A DNA stretch of 7,408 bases from Chloroflexia bacterium (lineage in GTDB: Bacteria > Chloroflexota > Chloroflexia > Thermomicrobiales > CFX8). The notes beneath the pieces were generated by a model, which was not told the DNA's origin, searched no databases, and was given only the letters and a program-made list of their open reading frames with translations. The stretch spans positions 1 through 7,408 of the forward strand of contig JACCZH010000401.1 in the NCBI GenBank assembly GCA_013696045.1. The letters run 5' to 3'. A program made the position numbers and the translations under genes. Of this stretch, positions 1 through 4,738 are shown piece by piece (the first letter of the stretch is position 1; every line of letters starts with the position of its first letter).

Positions 1-363
1 TACACCAAGCCACTCGGTTTTGAGGAGGCAAAGCGTTGCCTGCAATGCCAGCTCAACATCTTTATCGACGGGGACCGCTGTATTCTCTGCAACGGTTGTG
101 TCGATGCTTGCCCGGTAGGTGTGATCGAGATGATCTCGCTCGATCGCATCTTCTCGATCGACGGCGAAACGGAGCTTGCCGGCCTGGCGCGCGCCGAGCT
201 GGGTCCGAACGCAGCGGCGATGATCATCGATGAGCAGTCATGCATCCGGTGCGGTATCTGCGTCGAGTGGTGCCCGACGGAGTGTCTGACAATGGAGCAT
301 TATCGCCCGGTGCCGCAATCGCCGCGTGAAACCAGTGATCTCGCGATCGTCGCTGACGGGTAA
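1..363 (+). CDS. Iron-sulfur (ferredoxin-like) oxidoreductase, 3' end only
   Basis: Frame 1 is open from the first base to TAA at 361-363 (120 residues), so the start lies outside the window. Counting from the first visible residue, there is a C13-x2-C16 pair in the context EEAKRCLQC. A full 4Fe-4S motif follows (C27, C30, C33, C37 then Pro), and then a second one (C81, C84, C87, C91 then Pro) with an extra C95. The EEAKRCLQC stretch resembles the iron-sulfur part of oxidoreductases related to the glutamate synthase small subunit, where such clusters carry electrons to or from a flavin. The visible part should therefore be an electron-transfer module of a cytoplasmic redox enzyme. The 43 residues between the two motifs are more than in a compact bacterial 2[4Fe-4S] ferredoxin. 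Which flavoprotein or other domain precedes it cannot be seen. The iron-sulfur call is firm; the parent enzyme family is an inference. Confidence 0.85.
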   Translation, partial: YTKPLGFEEAKRCLQCQLNIFIDGDRCILCNGCVDACPVGVIEMISLDRIFSIDGETELAGLARAELGPNAAAMIIDEQSCIRCGICVEWCPTECLTMEHYRPVPQSPRETSDLAIVADG

Positions 364-379
364 GACTCAAGGAAATGCG

Positions 380-417
380 ACACAACAAGCGTGGCCATTA
401 GGCCACGCTTGTTGTGT
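380..417. terminator. Perfect 17-bp inverted repeat, probable bidirectional terminator
   Basis: Arms 380-396 and 401-417 are exactly complementary (17 bp) around the loop ATTA. The hairpin begins 17 nt after the stop of the iron-sulfur gene. It also lies downstream of the leftward pseudogene run, so it sits between convergent units, where a shared terminator is expected. Neither side has a good T-run (GAGGGGC follows on +), so this is not a textbook intrinsic terminator. It may act with Rho, or block RNA decay from the 3' end. Confidence 0.6.
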
Positions 418-489
418 GAGGGGCTTTCGAAATTTTCGGTCAAGAATGTCCTGGGGAATTGATCTGCCAATGTGTTCTTACAGCAGCGC

Positions 490-852
490 TCAATGAAGGT
501 CATCTCTGGGTAGAAGCGAATGCTTGCCCCTACGAGCGATGCAGCCATCCTGTCCACAGGGTATAGGGCCAAGTTGGATATTGTCACATTTTCGGAAACA
601 TCGCCGACGAGCCGTCCTGCACGTGTCCAGGTGCGACGCCCGTCCGAGTTGCGAATGCAACCGGCACCGCCCGTCGGTACCCTGAATGAAGTCACCATAG
701 CGTAAGGTCGTCCGGTCCAGGAAAGCACGCAGGGCGGCATCAATCACCGGGCGGAAACCGCTATACTGGGAAAGGGAAGACCCAGCCCAGGTGGACCGGA
801 TCGCCCCTTGCTGTTTTCGCGCTGCGAGCGTTAGGCTGAAGCCCCGCGTCAT
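490..852 (-). pseudogene. Unidentified gene overlapping the DoxX stop, probably frameshifted
   Basis: An ATG at 852-850 overlaps the TGA of the DoxX reading frame as ATGA, the usual sign of translational coupling. The frame stays open for 120 codons. Its first half reads like protein (VIDAALRAFLDRTTLRYGDF and on to about residue 62). Its second half becomes rich in Cys and Arg, as out-of-frame translation does. From about base 690 downward another minus frame reads more naturally (DGRRTWTRAGRLVGDVSENV, then LALYPVDRMAASLVGAS), running to about base 480. I infer a frame change near 655-700 and a gene that was longer than either fragment. I do not recognise the family and see no membrane segment. 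An intact 120-residue protein in the first frame cannot be excluded. Together with the bases up to the hairpin at 417, this accounts for the stretch downstream of the iron-sulfur gene. Confidence 0.35.
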
Positions 853-1744
853 TTACCAGGATTCGTACTGCTGATGTGGTGTTCCGTGATCAGACTTCCG
901 GCCTTCCACGGAGCGCCCAGGGTTGGCAGCAAATAGCGGTCGATGCCCCAGTAGCCCGCGACCTTCCAGGCCAGTACGAGGAAGACCGTCAGTCCGAACA
1001 AAACCGGGTTGCTGCTCACCGTACCGGCCATGAGGAAGCTGAAGTTCATCAGCGTGCCGGCGAAGGCCGCGATGCCGACTAGTGCGCCAACGATCAGGCC
1101 GACGCCGACCAGGAACTCACCAATCGCAATCGCCTTCGAACCAGTCGTACCACTGATTGTCGAGCATGTACTGAATGAAGTCCTGATACCAAGCATACGT
1201 ACCAGCCGGAGCCGATGGGCGCCCCTCTGGAATCGTGACCGCCCGCTCCCAGAACCCTTGCAACGCTGTTCCGCCACTCATCCACGCATCGTCGCGGATC
1301 TTGTGCTCACCAGCCTGAAGCCATTGCAGGCCGACAAAGAAGCGAATCGGCAGCCAGAAGATAGCCCAGTATGCGTTACCAGTCAGTAGCTTCCAGAGCT
1401 TCGGATCCTCGGTCTGGCCCGGAGTTTCAGAGTCCGTGACCGGAGTGGTAGCGACACCCACTTCCGGCAGCCGGCGCGCCTGGAGGACACCAGCACCAAT
1501 GATCAGTGCGAGCAGGATGTACGTGCCAATCGTGTACTCGGAGTAATAGTCGCCCGTGAACAGGGTGCCCAGAGAGAATAGCCCATCCGAAAAAGCCCAT
1601 GCGAGAAAGATGAACAACAGGGCGGATACAGCGGTCAGGATATAGGTCTTGGTGCGGGTCACGTATTTACCCCCAACTTTCAGCTGATTCTTCAGATGCG
1701 TGTCGATCAGAATTTGCTCGTTGTTTCGACACCTCGGCACCCAT
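849..1744 (-). pseudogene. DoxX-family membrane protein, frameshifted
   Basis: Two minus frames join into one protein of the DoxX family, relatives of the DoxD subunit of thiosulfate:quinone oxidoreductase; the substrate of this copy is unknown. The first frame has membrane-like segments (YILTAVSALLFIFLAWAF; YTIGTYILLALIIGAGVL) and the block FWLPIRFFVGLQWLQAGEHK. It reaches DNQWYDWF, then runs into a TGA at 1119-1117. The other frame continues exactly where the family does, with KAIAIGEFLVGVGLIVGALV, then NPVLFGLTVFLVLAWKVAG and YWGIDRYLLPTLGAPW, and stops at 851-849. The break is at 1134-1140 (minus TTCGAAGG). A 2-nt loss from TTCGCGAAGG, or a 1-nt gain, would explain it. The start is also unclear: ATG 1744 has the best Shine-Dalgarno but opens a different frame, while GTG 1740 and GTG 1662 are in frame. 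Five membrane segments are likely in the restored protein. Family call strong; sequencing error is the main alternative to a real mutation. Confidence 0.85.
1667..1744 (-). other. 25-codon ORF at the head of the DoxX gene: leader peptide or second frameshift
   Basis: ATG 1744-1742 lies behind a strong purine-rich ribosome site (minus GAGGAGGAGGGAGAAGG, 1763-1747). It opens 25 codons (MGAEVSKQRANSDRHASEES, then AESWG) ending at TAA 1669-1667. Only 4 nt later GTG 1662-1660 starts the DoxX frame (VTRTKTYIL), itself preceded by GGGGG. Either this is a small coupled ORF, or the ATG was the original DoxX start and one more indel lies within 1667-1744. The second option fits the decayed state of the neighbours. 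Confidence 0.4.
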
Positions 1745-1777
1745 TACCTTCTCCCTCCTCCTCAAGGTGTTGACGAG

Positions 1778-2257
1778 TTAGCTGCGCCCACTGATGAAAG
1801 GCACCCCCTGCGGTGCAGGTAGCTGCGGCTGATCCGACATGTCGTATGTTCGATAGAGCCTCACCGTCAACACTCCCATCAGCAACGTGACTGGGGTCAC
1901 AATGGCAGGAAAGGCGACCATGGCCGCAGGATCGTCCTTCACGAGATTAACATGCCCATGCTCGATACTGCCGCGCCCATCAGCGTCAGAAAGACAGCGA
2001 CGCCATACGTCGCCCGCAGCGCGAGCGGTCGTTCCCTCAAGAGACCAATGCCGCTGGCGAGCGCAACCTGCCCCGCTGATAGAGAATCCGCTGTGGGTCT
2101 TAGCCGATATGCGCCCTGGCTCTCCCTGATGCGTCGCTCCGATTCCTAAGATCCATCATGTCATCGGTGGCATAACCCGCAAGATGGCAGAATGAAGCGA
2201 GTGGACCCGGTGCTTTGTCTGAAGGCAGGTCGTTGGCTGGGGTCTCGGAGGTTACAT
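1778..2257 (-). pseudogene. Small membrane protein remnant with several frame changes
   Basis: No single frame spans this stretch, but protein-like pieces follow each other on the minus strand. From about 2254 one frame reads TSETPANDLPSDKAPGPLAS and runs to TAA 2102-2100. A second frame gives SAGQVALASGIGLLRERPLA, then LRATYGVAVFLTLMGAAV (hydrophobic), and stops at TGA 1941-1939. A third gives VNLVKDDPAAMVAFPAIVTP, then VTLLMGVLTVRLYRTYDM (hydrophobic), ending at TAA 1780-1778. At least two indels are needed. ATG 2257-2255 has a good ribosome site (AGGAGAGTTAGT before it) but is followed at once by TAA, suggesting another indel there. Restored, it would be a protein of roughly 150 residues with two or three membrane segments, between the P450 gene (75-nt gap) and the DoxX gene (33-nt gap). 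The family is not recognised; a partner of the DoxX protein is a guess from position alone. Confidence 0.45.
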
Positions 2258-2332
2258 ACTAACTCTCCTGTTCCCCACGCGTGCGGGATGACATTGCACG
2301 CCATGAAGTTCTGCTGGATTGTCATGCAACGG

Positions 2333-3505
2333 TCAGCTAAGACGAATCTTCAGCGCCTCGGGGCCATTGCTCGGATAGACACCTCTGCTCGGCGGCTGAG
2401 TGCCAGTGTGCTCGATACGGCTCGTGCAATTCAATAGCTCTTCCATGGCGACTCTCATCTCGAGGCGGGCCAGGGGTGCTCCCAGGCAGTCATGAATGCC
2501 CGCCCCGAACACGAGGTTGTTTCCCCCTCGGTCACGGATGTTGGTCTCGTGATCCTGGTGGAAGCGCACGGTATCAGGATTGTCAAACACGCGTCCATCG
2601 CGGTTCGCGGCGATCCAGATGAGAGTAAGGGTCTCGCCAGCACCGACTGTCCGGCCCCCGATCTCTACTTCGCGCGTCGTGGTCCGGCGGTTCGCCACCA
2701 ACGGCCCATCGCCACGCAGAATCTCATCAATCGCGGCGGGCAGCAGCGCTGGCTCATCGCGCAGCTGTTGCTGCACGTCCTGATGCTCGGCAAGGTAGAG
2801 CGCCAGGATCCCCAGAGCTGCCGCCACCGTGCCATGACCGGCTGTCCAGTTGCGTAGAACGCTGGCAATGTCATCATCGCTCAACGGCTCGCCTTCTACC
2901 TCAGTCATCATGAGGCTGGCGGTGATGTCGTCGAACGTCCCTACTCCAGTCTCCCGGCGAACTCGCAGTGCATCTTTGACATACCCAATGAACGCGAGAG
3001 CGAGCGTCTTCCCCGTCTCCCTGTCATGCGAGAACGCCGCTTGCTGATTATCGTGGATCCAGACGCTGAGCTGCTCCCTGGCGTCCTGCGGCCAGCCAAG
3101 GAACGCGCAGAGTGTCTCTACAGAAAACGGTTGGGCGAACTCAGAGACGAACTCCACTTCATCGCGGGTGAGCAGGTCTTGTACCATCTCGATCGCGCCG
3201 CTCCGGCAGCGCGGCTCAAACGTCGCCATCTGCTCTCTGTCAAAGCAGGGTTTCAATGCACGACGGTAAAGCGTATGCTCGGGGGCGTCCATCCCGTTGG
3301 GAACCGCACGGCGCCTGGAGGCGCTACTGTAGGTCTCCGGATCGGCGAGCACGCTGACAATGTCCTTGTGCCGGAAGACTGACCAATCCAGGAAGTCGCT
3401 GTGCGCGACCGGGCAACGCTCGCGCATCTCGTCGTACGCGCTACGCTGATCGCCAAGTACGGAAGCATCTCGTGGATCCCAGTCCGCGGCCGGTTTATCG
3501 CTCAT
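2333..3505 (-). CDS. Cytochrome P450, class I bacterial type
   Basis: An intact 390-residue protein of the usual length for soluble bacterial P450s, with no signal peptide or membrane anchor. Visible landmarks are: the B/C region DAPEHTLYRR (73-82); the I-helix AGHGT (222-226); the K-helix ExxR (E261, R264); R314 in the region completing the ERR triad; and the heme loop FGAGIHDCLG (333-342) with C340 as the iron ligand. Family members use O2 plus electrons from a ferredoxin and reductase to oxidise an organic substrate. No redox partner gene adjoins it and the substrate is unknown. The usual I-helix acid (AGxD/ET) is replaced by G225, which affects the expected proton delivery. ATG 3505 is chosen because GAGGAG lies 5 nt upstream. 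It is downstream of the cupin gene (134-nt gap) and upstream of three decayed genes, probably in one transcript. Confidence 0.95.
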   Translation of the reverse strand: MSDKPAADWDPRDASVLGDQRSAYDEMRERCPVAHSDFLDWSVFRHKDIVSVLADPETYSSASRRRAVPNGMDAPEHTLYRRALKPCFDREQMATFEPRCRSGAIEMVQDLLTRDEVEFVSEFAQPFSVETLCAFLGWPQDAREQLSVWIHDNQQAAFSHDRETGKTLALAFIGYVKDALRVRRETGVGTFDDITASLMMTEVEGEPLSDDDIASVLRNWTAGHGTVAAALGILALYLAEHQDVQQQLRDEPALLPAAIDEILRGDGPLVANRRTTTREVEIGGRTVGAGETLTLIWIAANRDGRVFDNPDTVRFHQDHETNIRDRGGNNLVFGAGIHDCLGAPLARLEMRVAMEELLNCTSRIEHTGTQPPSRGVYPSNGPEALKIRLS

Positions 3506-3541
3506 GCGGGCTCCTCACATATTGGAAACGATCTCTGGTTG

Positions 3542-3590
3542 GCTCAGTTGAATCTACCCCTTGGAAAAGGAACCAAAGGGACGGCTGAGC
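3542..3590 (-). promoter_or_regulatory. Nested hairpin in the P450 leader
   Basis: Outer arms GCTCAG (3542-3547) and CTGAGC (3585-3590) enclose a second, nearly perfect stem CCCCTTGG (3557-3564) and CCAAAGGG (3573-3580) around an 8-nt A-rich loop. It ends 37 nt upstream of the P450 ATG, in the cupin-P450 spacer. There is no T-run after it on the minus strand. It may stabilise the mRNA or tune expression of the second gene; the function is inferred only. Confidence 0.3.
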
Positions 3591-3602
3591 GTTGATCACG
3601 AC

Positions 3603-3629
3603 CAGACCGTCGACGACATCAACGGTCTG
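3603..3629 (-). promoter_or_regulatory. Hairpin just downstream of the cupin gene
   Basis: Arms CAGACCGT (3603-3610) and ACGGTCTG (3622-3629) are perfect 8-bp complements with an 11-nt spacer. The structure starts 10 nt after the cupin stop on the minus strand. It has no T-run, so it is a weak terminator candidate or a processing or stability element between cupin and P450 messages. A dyad of this kind could also bind a dimeric regulator. Confidence 0.3.
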
Positions 3630-3639
3630 CGCACCGGTC

Positions 3640-4011
3640 TCAGTTCAATGGCGGGACATTACCGGCTGAATCGGGTGACCAGCCGATAGTGAGCAAGAAA
3701 GCCCCATCTCGCGTCGCTCGCACTGCATGGCGGGCCTGCGGCTTGATTGAGATTATGTGGCCGGCTGGCAGGTCAACATTGCGATCATCGACGTTAACGA
3801 CGAATGCTCCGGTCAGTGCATGGATGGTAATCGGCCCGGGTGCATCGTGCTCCTGGAGTTCTGCGTCCGCCTTCATCGTCACGAGCACCACGCGGAGGTG
3901 ATCGGTCTTGATCAACGTCTCGGCACGTCGACCACTGGTTCTGTCCGACGGATCAAACTTTTCAATCTCGTCGGTGAGATTGAATGATCCCAACATGCTA
4001 CTCTGCTGCAT
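3640..4011 (-). CDS. Small single-domain cupin protein
   Basis: A 123-residue protein with the two conserved blocks of a cupin beta-barrel. Motif 1 is LQEHDAPGPITIHALTGAFV and motif 2 is LPAGHIISIKPQARHAV. Numbering from ATG 4011, candidate metal ligands are H55 and H64 in motif 1 and H95 in motif 2. The typical HxH pair is not complete, so metal binding is uncertain. Such small cupins are cytoplasmic and either act as simple dioxygenases or isomerases or bind small molecules; the sequence does not tell which. Start choice: AAGGAG (4022-4017) lies 5 nt before ATG 4011, while the alternative GTG 4017 overlaps the ribosome site. It is the first gene of the leftward unit and lies 134 nt upstream of the P450 gene, so a shared pathway is plausible. 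Confidence 0.85.
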   Translation of the reverse strand: MQQSSMLGSFNLTDEIEKFDPSDRTSGRRAETLIKTDHLRVVLVTMKADAELQEHDAPGPITIHALTGAFVVNVDDRNVDLPAGHIISIKPQARHAVRATRDGAFLLTIGWSPDSAGNVPPLN

Positions 4012-4049
4012 ACCCACTCCTTCGGTGAACCGCAGTCAAACCCGAACGA

Positions 4050-4083
4050 TCTATAATCTATCCTTGTCTATCATCAATGATAG
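4050..4083 (-). promoter_or_regulatory. Candidate sigma-70 promoter with overlapping operator dyad, cupin-P450 unit
   Basis: On the minus strand TTGATG (4077-4072) and TATAGA (4055-4050) are spaced by 16 nt, about 40 bases before the cupin ATG. The -35 box lies inside a perfect dyad, CTATCAT-CA-ATGATAG (4068-4083). A 7+2+7 palindrome over a -35 box is what a repressor site would look like. No regulator gene is nearby in the window. Both calls come from pattern matching only. Confidence 0.45.
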
Positions 4084-4310
4084 CATCCCTTAACTGGATC
4101 CCATCGACGGAAGTCTCCGCCACTCAGGATTGACCCGTATGACGATCGGACCCCCTTCGATGATTCCTTTACACGAGCGCATAGTACCGCAAATTCGTCC
4201 GTCGCATCACGGCGGATGCTATGCGAGAGAGTTCTATTTCTATCCTCCAAATCACAAGCCGACTTCTCTGCGAGTTCCGAAATTGCCGCCAATCGTTGTT
4301 TGACAGTCAT
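4074..4310 (-). CDS. Hypothetical 78-residue ORF, doubtful
   Basis: ATG 4310 follows AGAGGG by 4 nt and opens 78 codons ending at TGA 4076-4074. The product begins MTVKQRLAAISELAEKSACD and is hydrophilic, with a likely helical N-terminal half; no motif is recognised. The start somewhat recalls small antitoxin-like proteins, but no toxin partner is visible. Against it: its ribosome site lies within the spacer of the forward leuA promoter (4300-4328), its own promoter would have to lie inside the T-box, codon use is not distinctive, and its end overlaps the cupin promoter. It is otherwise the only content of the stretch between the two divergent promoters. Confidence 0.22.
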   Translation of the reverse strand: MTVKQRLAAISELAEKSACDLEDRNRTLSHSIRRDATDEFAVLCARVKESSKGVRSSYGSILSGGDFRRWDPVKGCYH

Positions 4311-4328
4311 AAGGCCCTCTGATAGATT
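4300..4328 (+). promoter_or_regulatory. Sigma-70 promoter of the leuA T-box transcript
   Basis: A perfect -35 TTGACA (4300-4305), a 17-nt spacer and a -10 TAGATT (4323-4328, four of six consensus bases) place the transcription start near 4335. That is just before the 5' side of T-box stem I. Spacing and position agree well with a housekeeping promoter driving the riboswitch and leuA-leuC. Confidence 0.75.
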
Positions 4329-4334
4329 CACAGT

Positions 4335-4571
4335 GCAAGGCTACGACGGTGAGTAGTAGCGTTCGAATTCCCGCAGCGAACCGGTGGTGGGTGTGAATCC
4401 GGTGGTGAATGAGAATGCGAACTCGCGCCCGAGCCGCGGAGGTGCCGGTCAATTGACTCAGCCTCAGCCGGGTTCGCCCGTTATCGCGTGCTGAGTGAGC
4501 CGGACGGCATGTCTGGCTAACAAGGGTGGTACCGCGGGTGATCCTCGTCCCTTTCTGGGGCGGGGGTTTTT
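4335..4571 (+). promoter_or_regulatory. T-box riboswitch, leucine-specific (specifier CTC)
   Basis: The near-invariant T-box AAGGGTGGTACCGCG lies at 4522-4536, followed by the matching 3' side CGTCCCTT and an intrinsic terminator. The upstream 190 nt fit stem I: an AGTAGTA stretch (4352-4358), a distal arm closed by CCGG repeats (4381-4384, 4399-4402), and GAA-CTC at 4419-4424, where CTC (4422-4424) is the likely specifier, a leucine codon. A further stem pairs CTCAGC (4463-4468) with GCTGAG (4490-4495) and carries the mini-hairpin CGGG-TTCG-CCCG (4469-4480). The bulge TGGT (4527-4530) can pair with an ACCA tRNA end, fitting the A discriminator of tRNA-Leu. When tRNA-Leu is uncharged, AAGGG (4522-4526) pairs with CCCTT (4549-4553) and the terminator does not form. 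The class call is very strong; the specifier rests on the GAA context and on leuA being downstream. Confidence 0.93.
4541..4571 (+). terminator. Intrinsic terminator of the T-box
   Basis: CCTCGTCCC (4543-4551) pairs with GGGGCGGGG (4557-4565) over a 5-nt loop. Two more pairs (4541-4542 with 4566-4567) are possible. TTTTT at 4567-4571 follows. Its 5' arm overlaps the antiterminator partner of the T-box, so the two structures exclude each other. Confidence 0.88.
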
Positions 4572-4738
4572 GTGTTTTGGAGTGTGTGGTGGCAATGTCA
4601 CGCATCAAACGATCGAATCAGCTCTTTATATGTCTGTGCTCGTCAATAGTGCTCTTCTCCCTTATCTAGCTCCCAGAGGGGGCGCCGGAACGGTTATTAT
4701 GGAAATAGCACAGCACGAAACAGAAAGAGAGCGTGAGC
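4572..4738 (+). other. leuA leader between T-box terminator and start codon
   Basis: These 167 nt lie after the terminator and before leuA. The leuA ribosome site is the purine run AGAGAG ending at 4731, 7 nt before ATG 4739. A short ORF from ATG 4630 starts MSVLVNSALLPYLAP and overlaps the leuA start in another frame. It holds several leucine codons but has no ribosome site. No second promoter or terminator is convincing here. Confidence 0.5.

Noticed and set aside
520..705. Forward 61-codon ORF opposite the unidentified leftward gene
   Set aside because: No ribosome site, no recognisable motif, and it mirrors the strand where the ATGA-coupled ORF and protein-like frames lie.
1134..1140. 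Programmed frameshifting in the DoxX gene
   Set aside because: No slippery heptamer or clear downstream structure is visible, the change needed is -2 or +1, and neighbouring genes are also broken, so mutation or error is simpler.
1887..2149. Overlapping forward ORFs opposite the small membrane protein remnant
   Set aside because: Their translations are low in hydrophobic pattern and rich in Arg, Ser and Pro as in shadow frames, while the minus strand gives membrane-like segments leading to a stop 33 nt before the DoxX ribosome site.
4074..4310. Antitoxin of a toxin-antitoxin pair
   Set aside because: Only the first residues recall small antitoxins; there is no toxin-like neighbour and the ORF overlaps two promoters, so no such function is claimed.
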